Shown: positions 7,752 to 14,950, numbered from the stretch's first letter. The stretch is 17,118 bases of DNA from JAEHDI01 sp035455185 (GCA_035455185.1 DATIFQ010000122.1:1-17118); one strand, 5' to 3'. The notes: generated by a model not told the origin, from the sequence alone. Made by a program: numbers and translations.

Positions 7752-8509
7752 ACAACGATGAGTTCTATGTCGGGTACGCACCAAAACCCCCGGAACACCT
7801 GAGACGGACCATAGTCAAGATCGTAATTGCCCTGAATGCGATTGCAGTGGTGCTCGCGGTTCTGCTCGTGCTTGGCCAACAACATTTCGCCGCGAGCGCG
7901 TTTGAGTTCCAGCAATTCCGTGAGTTCGAGGGAGTTCTTCTGGAGCACCCCTATCCGAGCCTGCTGGTTCGAAGGCCGGGAATGGCGGAGGGAACCTTGC
8001 CGTTTTCGCGTTACTTGCTCGTGGCGTCAGGCAAGCACGCGGCGTCTTCGGTTGTTTCTGGACTGGATGGCAGAAAGGTCCGCATTCGGGGATCGCTGAT
8101 CTATCGTGAGGGAAACACAATGATCGAGCTGGCTTCGGGTGCTGCCCCAGTCGCTGAAGAAGCGGATTCCAACCGCGCGGCTACGGCGTCGGACCTTGGC
8201 CAAGTGACGCTTTCAGGCGAGATCGTGGACAGCAAGTGCTACTTAGGCGTGATGAACCCCGGTAGCGGCAAAGTGCATCGCGATTGCGCCGTACGGTGTA
8301 TTAGTGGCGGGATCCCTCCGGCCTTCTCCGTGAAGGACGCCGAGGGCAGGCCGAAGATCCTCTTGCTCGCCGGAGTCGATGGCCGCCAGTTGAATCGCGA
8401 GGTGCTCGACTTCGTCGCGGAGCCGATCACAATTCGTGGCCGGCTCACGCGATCGGGCGAGACTTACATCCTGTGGACCGAACCCAGCTCCTTCGTTCGG
8501 CGTCACTAA
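7748..8509 (+). CDS. single-TM protein with C-x15-C-x3-C motif, redox module
   Basis: A 253-residue protein whose ATG overlaps the FRD-Rieske stop by 4 bp. One membrane helix (about 22-43) anchors a large external part. That part has two similar beta-rich halves: a segment around 107-129 (DGRKVRIRGSLIYREGNTMI) resembles one around 222-243 (AEPITIRGRLTRSGETYILW), suggesting an internal duplication of an OB-like unit. The second half opens with GEIVDSKCYLGVMNPG and continues to HRDCAVRCISGGIPP, placing Cys164, Cys180, Cys184 and His177 close together. These are candidate metal or disulfide ligands. I have a sense that DSKC-x-LGVM and CISGGIPP recur in bacterial proteins of unknown function, but no family name comes to mind. 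The coupling to the Rieske gene suggests it is a partner of that electron-transfer protein. Confidence 0.75.
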   Translation: MNNDEFYVGYAPKPPEHLRRTIVKIVIALNAIAVVLAVLLVLGQQHFAASAFEFQQFREFEGVLLEHPYPSLLVRRPGMAEGTLPFSRYLLVASGKHAASSVVSGLDGRKVRIRGSLIYREGNTMIELASGAAPVAEEADSNRAATASDLGQVTLSGEIVDSKCYLGVMNPGSGKVHRDCAVRCISGGIPPAFSVKDAEGRPKILLLAGVDGRQLNREVLDFVAEPITIRGRLTRSGETYILWTEPSSFVRRH

Positions 8510-8555
8510 TAACAACGAACCCAAGCGGGTATTCTCAAGTCGAGGACGAATTCCA

Positions 8556-10460
8556 ATGACAGAGCCGACGATTGACGCGGTTCTTCGAAACCTCTTTCCC
8601 GTTCCCATTCCCAAACCCGTTGATGGCGCGCTCGGGCGCATCCTCGGACTGCGCCAGGCTGCGAACCTCTACCGCGATCTGATTGCGGAGCGAGACGATC
8701 GTCCGCTTACGGACCGGCTGTTGAGTCATCTCCATGTCACGTATCGCGTCTCAGACCGTGACCTGGACCGCATCCCGCGGCTCGGACCGGTAGTGATTGT
8801 GGCCAATCATCCATACGGCATCCTGGACGGAGCCGTTCTGGCTTCGATCCTGCTTCGGTTGCGCCCTGACGTGAAGTTTCTTGCGAATCAAATGCTTTCG
8901 GTGATTCCCGAAATCCGCGACCTGCTGATCCCGGTGGATCCGATTGGTGGAGCGGCATCTACCCAAATAAACGGGCGCGGGGTCAAGCAGGCACTCGATT
9001 TCCTCAGCGGCGGTGGGTTGCTCGTCGTGTTCCCCGCGGGAGAAGTCTCGCACTTCCGCTGGAAGGAGCGTTCCGTCGCGGACCCGGAATGGAATCCGGC
9101 GATTTCGCGAGTCATCGCCATCGCTTGCCGCCGTGTGCGAGGTTTTAGCGTGGTGCCGGCGTACGTGAGTGGGAGTAATAGCTTCCTCTTTCAGACGCTT
9201 GGGATAGTGCACCCGCGATTGCGCACGGCCTTATTGGTCCGCGAACTGCTGAACAAGCGCCGGCATGACGTCGAGGTCCGTATCGGCCATCCCCTTCTCG
9301 GTGAGAGACTGCTTGCGATTCCCACCGATGGTCAGAGAACTCAGCACCTGCGTTGGCGGGCCAACCTGCTGGCCTGCCGCAATCCATTCAAGGCGAAGAC
9401 AGCTTCGTCGTTGCGGAGTCGGAGGCGTCGCGAAACACAGGAGCCGATTGCCGCCGCCATGCCTGCGGAGGGCCTGACGCGAGAGGTCCAAGCGCTTGGC
9501 GCGTTATTAAAGTCCAGCGAATTTGAAGTTTATCTCGCTCCGGCTGACAGGATTCCGGCCGTCCTGGCGGAGATCGGACGCCTGCGGGAAGTGGCGTTTC
9601 GGGCCGCCGGTGAAGGAACCGGCAAGGCTTCCGACCTGGATGCCTTTGACGCTCATTACCTCCATCTGTTCGTCTGGAACACGGACAGGCATGAGGTCGT
9701 AGGAGCGTATCGCTTGGGGCCGGTGGATTCGATCCGGCGTCGACTGGGGATCGCCGGGCTCTACACGGCAACTCTGTTTAACTACGGAGACGAGTTCCTT
9801 GACCGCCTAGGTCCGGCACTGGAACTGGGCCGGTCCTTCATTAGGCCTGAATACCAGAGAGCCTTTGCTCCGCTGCTCTTGCTTTGGAAAGGCATCGGTA
9901 AGTACATCGCGGAGAATCTTCGGTACAAGGTCCTGTTCGGCCCGGTCAGCATCAGCAATCAATACCAGTCGGTGTCCCGGCAGCTCATTGTGTCTTTCCT
10001 TGAGTGCCATGCTGCGCTAAACGAGTGGGCCGCGCTAGTTTCCTCGAAAAACCCGTTCCGTTCTCGCGCGGCCAGGCCTTGGAAAGGCGAGGGTTACACG
10101 AGCCCCGGACTGGACATCGAGGACCTTTCCGCGGCGGTGGCCGATATTGAGCCTGCTCAGCCCGGCGTTCCCGTCCTGTTGCGGCAATACCTCAAGCTTG
10201 GTGGGAAGCTGCTGGGCTTCACCGTGGACCCGGAATTTGCCGACTCGCTGGACGGGCTGATTATGGTGGACCTGACCAGGACCGAGTTGAAGCTTTTGGA
10301 GCGGTATCTCGGTAAAGTCGAGGCCGCCGAGTTTCTCAATTTTCACTGGGGAGAATATGATCCGCAACAAACGTCTCACACTTCTGAGTTGGACGCTGCG
10401 AGTCATCGCAGCGGTGATTCTGCTGCAAACGCTGTTCTTCAAGTTCACCGGCGCGGCTGA
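8556..10460 (+). CDS. two-domain acyltransferase, PlsC-like plus OlsB-like (OlsF-type)
   Basis: A 634-residue protein from the ATG at 8556; a 40-residue upstream extension overlaps the previous gene and looks non-coding. Residues about 60-280 are a lysophospholipid acyltransferase domain with NHPYGILDG (His85, Asp91), FLANQML, a GGLLVVFPAGE segment and VPAYVSG. The His-Asp spacing is H-x5-D, as in the hemolysin-like branch, rather than the usual H-x4-D. Residues about 310-600 are a GNAT-type N-acyltransferase domain with VAFRAAGEGTG, YLHLFVWN, GAYRLGP, ELGRSFI (423-429) and LGFTVDPEF. A single protein with both halves matches OlsF-type ornithine-lipid synthases (N-acylation plus O-acylation). 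Other acyl-amino-acid lipids are possible. The last 34 residues (601-634) overlap the DoxX-like gene in another frame and look like chance sequence. Confidence 0.78.
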   Translation: MTEPTIDAVLRNLFPVPIPKPVDGALGRILGLRQAANLYRDLIAERDDRPLTDRLLSHLHVTYRVSDRDLDRIPRLGPVVIVANHPYGILDGAVLASILLRLRPDVKFLANQMLSVIPEIRDLLIPVDPIGGAASTQINGRGVKQALDFLSGGGLLVVFPAGEVSHFRWKERSVADPEWNPAISRVIAIACRRVRGFSVVPAYVSGSNSFLFQTLGIVHPRLRTALLVRELLNKRRHDVEVRIGHPLLGERLLAIPTDGQRTQHLRWRANLLACRNPFKAKTASSLRSRRRRETQEPIAAAMPAEGLTREVQALGALLKSSEFEVYLAPADRIPAVLAEIGRLREVAFRAAGEGTGKASDLDAFDAHYLHLFVWNTDRHEVVGAYRLGPVDSIRRRLGIAGLYTATLFNYGDEFLDRLGPALELGRSFIRPEYQRAFAPLLLLWKGIGKYIAENLRYKVLFGPVSISNQYQSVSRQLIVSFLECHAALNEWAALVSSKNPFRSRAARPWKGEGYTSPGLDIEDLSAAVADIEPAQPGVPVLLRQYLKLGGKLLGFTVDPEFADSLDGLIMVDLTRTELKLLERYLGKVEAAEFLNFHWGEYDPQQTSHTSELDAASHRSGDSAANAVLQVHRRG

Positions 10461-10788
10461 ATCGGTGTACATCTTCACTACGCTCGGCGCAGAGCCCTGG
10501 GGACGGATCGGCAGCGGCGTCGTGGAACTGATCGCGTCCATCCTGCTGCTTGTGCCGCGGACAGTCGTCTACGGCGCCATTCTATCTCTGGGCACTATGG
10601 GTGGAGCCATCTTCAGCCACCTGACGAAGCTCGGCGTTGCGCTCCCGGCTGTCGACGATCATGGCGAGCTTTTTGCGCTGGCCGTTCTGGTGTTTGTTTG
10701 CTCGGCCGCAGTGCTTTTTCTGCACCGCCACGAACTGCCGCTCGTGCGCCATCGAGCGGTGACACCGGTGGCTGGCCGGCTCGGATGA
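10357..10788 (+). CDS. DoxX-like four-helix membrane protein
   Basis: A 143-residue protein with four predicted membrane helices (about 12-30, 50-67, 70-88 and 104-123) and the DoxX-like start LRVIAAVILLQTLFFKFTG, then VELIASILLLVP and GAIFSHLTKLG. GGGGAG lies five bases before its ATG. The gene begins 104 bp inside the open frame of the acyltransferase, which is unusual for this otherwise neat operon. DoxX-family proteins are small membrane proteins linked to quinone or oxidative-stress chemistry, but most have no measured activity. It is the last gene of the plus-strand operon; a short hairpin follows before the convergent minus-strand operon. Confidence 0.82.
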   Translation: MIRNKRLTLLSWTLRVIAAVILLQTLFFKFTGAAESVYIFTTLGAEPWGRIGSGVVELIASILLLVPRTVVYGAILSLGTMGGAIFSHLTKLGVALPAVDDHGELFALAVLVFVCSAAVLFLHRHELPLVRHRAVTPVAGRLG

Positions 10789-10802
10789 GTTGAACGACGT
10801 GA

Positions 10803-10820
10803 GGCCGGGTGAATCCGGCC
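10803..10820. terminator. short hairpin between convergent operons
   Basis: GGCCGG (10803-10808) and CCGGCC (10815-10820) form a perfect 6-bp GC stem with a 6-nt loop. It lies between the DoxX-like stop and the DUF1622 stop of two convergent operons and could act on both strands. No T tract follows on either strand, so an intrinsic terminator is only suggested by position. Confidence 0.4.
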
Positions 10821-11147
10821 CTACACTCGTTCGATTTCTTTTGCCAGGAAGAAGTTGAGTGCTGTCCGCAGCACGGCAATTGCAGCCAGTTGGCCGATGT
10901 CGTTCCAGGTCGGTGCGATTGCGGTGCGGAGGATGTCAGCGGCGAGTGCGAATTCCAGCCCGACCGCCAGCCAGCGGCCAAGAGCAAGACGAAGGTCGAC
11001 TTTGGCTTCCTGAGGTGTGTTGCGGCGAACGAAGAGCGGCGCAGCGCGCACCGCGGCTTCGGCTACCGCCAGGGTAATTATCGCTGCCGCGGCGATCTCC
11101 ACCGCGATAGCCAGGTATTCGATCCCAAGGATGGAGTATTCACGCAT
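10821..11147 (-). CDS. DUF1622 family membrane protein
   Basis: A 108-residue membrane protein with three hydrophobic segments (about 8-35, 56-72 and 85-101). The middle and C-terminal part carries LEFALAADILRTAIAPTW and IGQLAAIAVLRTALNFFL, the conserved core I associate with DUF1622. Acidic and basic residues inside the membrane segments (Glu11, Glu17, Glu65, Asp71, Arg73) hint at transport or assembly of a proton- or ion-linked pore, but no function has been shown to my knowledge. The start ATG overlaps the stop of the DedA::ATP-grasp gene by 8 bp, so it is translationally coupled and is the last gene of that operon. It is one of the clearest family matches here. Confidence 0.85.
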   Translation of the reverse strand: MREYSILGIEYLAIAVEIAAAAIITLAVAEAAVRAAPLFVRRNTPQEAKVDLRLALGRWLAVGLEFALAADILRTAIAPTWNDIGQLAAIAVLRTALNFFLAKEIERV

Positions 11148-12774
11148 GAATCACTCGCCGGTTCGGCGCCATCTGCTCGCTGAAGCCACCCTCCCGGCGC
11201 ACGCGTTTCCAGAGCAGGCGGATGAATTCGTTCACTGTCATCGGGTTCGCACCCAGTCTGCGGTTGGTCGCGCCAATCTCGAAAGCGATACGCCACTGCG
11301 TCAGCATCGTGCGATAGGCATCAAGCAGGCTGACTGCGGGATCGTAAATATGGGTGGCTTCAGCGGTCACACCATTCAATTCGATGACCTTGAGCGGTTG
11401 GCCTTCCTTGAAGGCGTCGATCGAGGGTGCGCGAATGTCGAACCGGCCAAAGAAGAAGCCGGGATGACTTTTGCTGATCCTGTCGATCGCGGCTTCGAGC
11501 GGCTGGGTAATCAGGCGGCTGCCATCCAAGAAGACCGCACCGCGGCAGTGCGATCCGAGTTCTGCCAGGCGGACCGCTTCTCCCGGGGCCGGAACTTCGT
11601 GAGCGGAACGCCCGATACGGCCCAAGTACGTAGAAGCCAGGCAGACCGCTCGGTCGTCTTTTAGGACCAGTTCTTCGAGAGTGTTCCGGCCATTTCCGAT
11701 GACCTCCGGAAACCGCTTCTTGGTAATCGATAGAATGTGTCCGGTTGGCTCCAAGGGATACCGGTAATAGAAGACGCCGAACTCGTATCCCTCGATGTAT
11801 TCCTGCAGGATCGTGTCGCCGTTGGCCGCTTCCAGGTAGGATTCCATTTCGCCAAGGGAGCGGATGATGGCAACGCCAGAACCGCGTTCGCCAACGTCCG
11901 GCTTAAGGACGACCGGAAACGCTAGACCGTGCTGCTGGAGGAATGCGTTTGCCTTCCGAATTCGCGCAGTGGACTCCAGCGAACCCGGGATTCTGGTATA
12001 CGCAGCCACAATGCCCGGTATTCGGTCCAGATGATCTAGGATCTCTGACTTGGATTCGCCAATGAAGCCGCCGGATGGCATACCGGGATTGGCAGCTGTG
12101 AACAGGGTCGGCGAACGATGCTTGAGCGCCAGCAGGGCGAGATAGGGTATCAGCGGGAGATAAGCAGCCCAAGGCGGCCAGAATTCCCAGCGAACTTTTC
12201 GTTTCAGGAAACCGGCGAGTTTCCTGCGGGTGCGAAACCCGAACAGCAGCGGCAGCTCCTGGCGTAGCCCGATCCAAAGCACAAAGATCGCGACAATCGC
12301 CATCGAGCTCTTTCCGCCGGCGAATAGCATCGTTCGAACCACCGGGCCGCCGAGGGCCACGGTAAGGCAAACCACCAATGGCACCCAGATCGCCGCTGCA
12401 AGCAGGAAGTACATTGAGAATCGCCAGACTCTCGTCCTGAGCAGGCCGGCAGCGAAGTAGGTCGGCAGCCGCAAACCGGGTGTGAATCGACTGAGAAGCA
12501 CGACCGCGGCGCCCTTCGAGGAAAGCCATGAAGACGCACGATCGAGTTGCTCCGGCGAGACGAACCTCCGAAACAGCGGCCAGCGGATCACGGGTCGGCC
12601 GATGCACCGCCCGCCCAGGAACAAAAGAAGATCCCCGAAGTAGATTCCAGCCAGACAGGCCAGAATCCCGCTGATGAAACCCACTTTCCCCTGAGCTACC
12701 AAGACGCCGGTCGCGATGCAGGTCAGATCTTCGGAGACGAGGGTCGCCAGAGCAATCAGAATCAGGTGCGGCAT
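11140..12774 (-). CDS. DedA/VTT membrane domain fused to ATP-grasp ligase domain
   Basis: A 544-residue fusion from the ATG at 12774; the open frame upstream (to 12903) overlaps the NRDE gene and is not used. Residues 1-180 form a DedA-type domain, including the signature SRFTPGLRLPTYFAAG (95-110) and several helices. One more hydrophobic stretch lies near 200-217. Residues about 235-500 are an ATP-grasp fold: VVLKPDVGERGSGV (288-301, Lys291), LQEYIEGYEFGVFYYR (323-338), FFGRFDIR (441-448) and VIELNGV (463-469), with Glu465 and Asn467 as probable magnesium ligands. DedA proteins move lipid carriers such as undecaprenyl phosphate across membranes; ATP-grasp enzymes join carboxylates to amines or other nucleophiles. 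The fusion suggests a membrane-bound ligase acting on an envelope or lipid-linked substrate, which is inference. It overlaps the genes on both sides. Confidence 0.85.
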   Translation of the reverse strand: MPHLILIALATLVSEDLTCIATGVLVAQGKVGFISGILACLAGIYFGDLLLFLGGRCIGRPVIRWPLFRRFVSPEQLDRASSWLSSKGAAVVLLSRFTPGLRLPTYFAAGLLRTRVWRFSMYFLLAAAIWVPLVVCLTVALGGPVVRTMLFAGGKSSMAIVAIFVLWIGLRQELPLLFGFRTRRKLAGFLKRKVRWEFWPPWAAYLPLIPYLALLALKHRSPTLFTAANPGMPSGGFIGESKSEILDHLDRIPGIVAAYTRIPGSLESTARIRKANAFLQQHGLAFPVVLKPDVGERGSGVAIIRSLGEMESYLEAANGDTILQEYIEGYEFGVFYYRYPLEPTGHILSITKKRFPEVIGNGRNTLEELVLKDDRAVCLASTYLGRIGRSAHEVPAPGEAVRLAELGSHCRGAVFLDGSRLITQPLEAAIDRISKSHPGFFFGRFDIRAPSIDAFKEGQPLKVIELNGVTAEATHIYDPAVSLLDAYRTMLTQWRIAFEIGATNRRLGANPMTVNEFIRLLWKRVRREGGFSEQMAPNRRVIHA

Positions 12775-13490
12775 GGGAGCGTCACTCTTTCTCCGGGCAG
12801 TCGCCTGCACGGAGCCGCCGGCGTATAGGTCAATGTCACCGCGGATTCCGTCACCCGAACGTGGGTGAAGCTCACAGTCTCGGCGTCCGCGCGATGCATA
12901 CACGGAGAGTAGGCGGAGGGCCGATCGCCGTGGCTCTTATGGAATGCGTGGAGTACGTCCGAGTCGAGCCTTGCCGCGGAGCCGGCCGTACGAGCCAACT
13001 CCTCCCTTCGCGAGGCCAGCACACCTGTCTGATCGAATAACGACGAAACCAATGGCATGTAGGGGTCGCCGTACGGCACTATGGCCGTCTCTTCGCCAGT
13101 CCACTCGAGGACGGCTGCGGGCAGGCCGGGTTCAAGAGCAGCCAGCGTGAAAGGCGTAAACGGAGAGAGGTCCTGTCGACAGACACGTTCGTTGATTTCG
13201 GCAAGACACGTCGCGCTTAGCAGCTCTAGTACCAGCAATCCACGGCTCCTGTGTGGCGCCGGTACGCGGCCGGCCAGCCGAGGAGCACCGTTGAGCAGGC
13301 ATAGCGACACACCGAATTCGTTGACCCCGATCCATGCGCCACCGAAATCGCCGTCGATCGGCGCAACAAACCGGACTCCGGCTCGGGCGGCAATCCGGGG
13401 ACCGAGCGCCGGCGCCCGGCTAATCCGCTCGTCGCGATTACAGAAGAGTTGGTAGCCCTCGTCCTCATGGACCCAGCTCACCGTACACAC
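12762..13490 (-). CDS. NRDE/TANGO2-family protein
   Basis: A 242-residue protein starting with GTG at 13490, preceded by GGAGG about eight bases upstream. The GTG start is decisive because it places a cysteine at position 2 (MCTVSWV), the residue typical of this Ntn-hydrolase-like family. FCNRDE (16-21) gives the family its name, and FGGAWIGVNEFGVSLCLLNG (49-68) is the usual following segment. The rest is less conserved, with TPFTLAALEPG and FTHVRVTESAVTLTYTP near the end. Bacterial members have no settled substrate; human TANGO2 is linked to lipid and heme handling. The start overlaps the DinB stop by 13 bp, and the stop overlaps the DedA::ATP-grasp start by 13 bp. The protein has no signal peptide or membrane segment. 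Confidence 0.85.
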   Translation of the reverse strand: MCTVSWVHEDEGYQLFCNRDERISRAPALGPRIAARAGVRFVAPIDGDFGGAWIGVNEFGVSLCLLNGAPRLAGRVPAPHRSRGLLVLELLSATCLAEINERVCRQDLSPFTPFTLAALEPGLPAAVLEWTGEETAIVPYGDPYMPLVSSLFDQTGVLASRREELARTAGSAARLDSDVLHAFHKSHGDRPSAYSPCMHRADAETVSFTHVRVTESAVTLTYTPAAPCRRLPGERVTLPCRT

Positions 13491-14002
13491 TTCGACGCCT
13501 CCGCCAGATACCGCAAGGTGGACGGCGCCATCCCGAAATCGTGTTCCACTGGAATGCCGAGCGCCTTCAGAACCAGTGCGATCAGTGCGAAGTGATGAAC
13601 AGTGTGACTGCTCAGGACTTGCAACTCGCGTCCCACCGAGGATGCCAGGAAGGAATCGCCGTCTTCCATCCGGACATTCACCACCCGCTCGCTCTCGAAA
13701 TCGCCGATCAGTAGCCGCAGCATGATTTCGCGCGTCTTCGCCAGAGCCGCTCTGCAGTCTGTCTCGACGGTAATGTCTCTCTTGCGGGCGTCGTAGTCGA
13801 TCCGGCCCGACCCCACCCCGTCAAGAAAACATTCGTAGAACTCCAGGATGTGCCTCAGGTGCCCACCCACGCGATGCGGAGTAACAGCCGGGGGCGACTC
13901 CGCATACGCTCTGGAGTCCATTCCTTCCAGTAGCGACTTCACCTGATGGAGCAGCCGGACGCTCGTTTCAGTCAGGACAGTACTGCTCTCCGTTAGGGTC
14001 AT
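13478..14002 (-). CDS. DinB-like helical-bundle protein
   Basis: A 174-residue protein from the ATG at 14002; an upstream extension would cross the divergent intergenic region and is rejected. It is mainly helical with histidines in the positions of the DinB/YfiT metal site: GGHLRHILEF (His48, His51) and SSHTVHHFALIALVLKALGI (His133, His136, His137). DinB-fold proteins bind divalent metals, and some are thiol S-transferases using bacillithiol or mycothiol; others have no known reaction. The first gene of the four-gene operon, it shares a 13-bp overlap with the NRDE gene. The sequence before the start (AAAGAAGAC) is only a modest ribosome-binding site. Confidence 0.75.
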   Translation of the reverse strand: MTLTESSTVLTETSVRLLHQVKSLLEGMDSRAYAESPPAVTPHRVGGHLRHILEFYECFLDGVGSGRIDYDARKRDITVETDCRAALAKTREIMLRLLIGDFESERVVNVRMEDGDSFLASSVGRELQVLSSHTVHHFALIALVLKALGIPVEHDFGMAPSTLRYLAEASKCVR

Positions 14003-14081
14003 GTCTTCTTTGAAATCCCGTGACGGAACTCGCTTATTCCCGAGTAGGGGGGAATACCAGCCCCTACGCGAGGCATTACAC
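14003..14081. promoter_or_regulatory. divergent promoter region with perfect inverted repeat
   Basis: This 79-bp gap separates the divergent DinB and MIP genes and must carry both promoters. GTAGGGG at 14044-14050 and CCCCTAC at 14061-14067 are perfect inverted arms of 7 bp around a 10-nt spacer, a spacing close to two turns from arm centre to arm centre and suitable for a dimeric regulator. GCGAGG at 14068-14073 is the probable ribosome-binding site of the MIP gene, directly beside the right arm, so an mRNA hairpin could also affect its translation. No clear -35/-10 elements could be picked. Confidence 0.45.
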
Positions 14082-14921
14082 ATGCGAATGCGGACTTCGA
14101 CGGCAAGCGCTCAGCAGACGGCCCTGCGCGGCGAGTGGTATGAAGCCCTGGCGGACCACTGGCCGGAATATCTGATGGAAGGTGCGGCGCTCGGCCTTTT
14201 CATGATCTCGGCCTGCGTATTTACTGTACTCCTGGAGCATCCTTCATCATGGCTGCATCAGGCTATTCCCAGCCCGGTGCTGCGCCGTCTGCTGAACGGA
14301 GTCGCGATGGGCTGCACCGCAATCGGACTCATCTATTCGCCATGGGGCAAGCGTTCGGGCGCGCATATGAACCCTTCGGTAACCCTGACTTTTCTGTCTC
14401 TGGGCAAGATCCAGCGGTGGGACGCAATCTTCTATGTAACCGCGCAGTTCCTCGGCGGTTTGTTCGGGGTTGTTCTCGCGGCGATGTCAATCGGACTGCC
14501 GCTGCGCCACTCCGCGGTCAACTACGTGGTGACAGTGCCGGGCACGGGCGGTCCGGGCATCGCATTTTGGGCGGAGCTGCTGATCTCCTTCCTGATGATG
14601 TGGATGATCCTGTTCGCTTCGAACACGAAGCGGTTTGAAAGGTTCACCGGCGTTTTCGCCGGTTTCCTTCTAGCGGCCTTCATTACCTTCGAGGCGCCGC
14701 TGTCCGGCATGAGCATCAATCCTGCGCGGACACTCGGTTCGGCGATCCCCGCAAATGAGTGGACCGCGCTATGGGTGTACTTCGCGGGACCGCCGCTGGG
14801 GATGTTCCTGGCGAGCGCGGCTTACCGGCTTCGCTGGGGAGCCCACGCCGTCTTCTGCGCCAAGCTGCATCACCACAACGATAAACGGTGTATTTTCCGC
14901 TGCAATTATGCGGCAATGTGA
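14082..14921 (+). CDS. MIP-family channel (aquaporin/glyceroporin-like)
   Basis: A 279-residue membrane protein from the ATG at 14082 (GCGAGG eight bases upstream); another ATG lies six bases later. The two channel motifs are HMNPSVTLTFL (95-105) and SINPARTLGSAIP (211-223), so the first NPA box is NPS and the second is canonical with its arginine. Six predicted helices surround them: about 33-51, 70-85, 114-137, 160-179, 188-203 and 228-248. The N-terminal 30 residues are polar, and the tail (about 258-279) is rich in His and Cys (AKLHHHNDKRCIFRC). MIP channels pass water, glycerol or other small neutral solutes; which one is not clear. A GMC oxidoreductase gene follows 29 bp later, so uptake of its substrate is possible. 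Confidence 0.88.
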   Translation: MRMRTSTASAQQTALRGEWYEALADHWPEYLMEGAALGLFMISACVFTVLLEHPSSWLHQAIPSPVLRRLLNGVAMGCTAIGLIYSPWGKRSGAHMNPSVTLTFLSLGKIQRWDAIFYVTAQFLGGLFGVVLAAMSIGLPLRHSAVNYVVTVPGTGGPGIAFWAELLISFLMMWMILFASNTKRFERFTGVFAGFLLAAFITFEAPLSGMSINPARTLGSAIPANEWTALWVYFAGPPLGMFLASAAYRLRWGAHAVFCAKLHHHNDKRCIFRCNYAAM

Positions 14922-14950
14922 AACGCGATCGCTCGGGGAGGTGTGTGTCA

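Noticed and set aside
8436..8555. 40-residue N-terminal extension of the acyltransferase
   Set aside because: It overlaps the end of the cysteine-motif protein and looks like shadow sequence. The ATG at 8556 has a GAGG upstream and starts a sensible domain.
12775..12903. N-terminal extension of the DedA::ATP-grasp frame
   Set aside because: It overlaps the C-terminal coding region of the NRDE gene and has no hydrophobic or family-like sequence. The ATG at 12774 directly starts the DedA domain.
14001..14081. N-terminal extension of the MIP frame
   Set aside because: It would run through the divergent promoter region and its inverted repeat. The ATG at 14082 has a good ribosome-binding site.
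14924..14934. GCGATCGC palindrome before the GMC gene
   Set aside because: An 8-bp palindrome of this composition is expected by chance in GC-rich DNA and does not repeat nearby.
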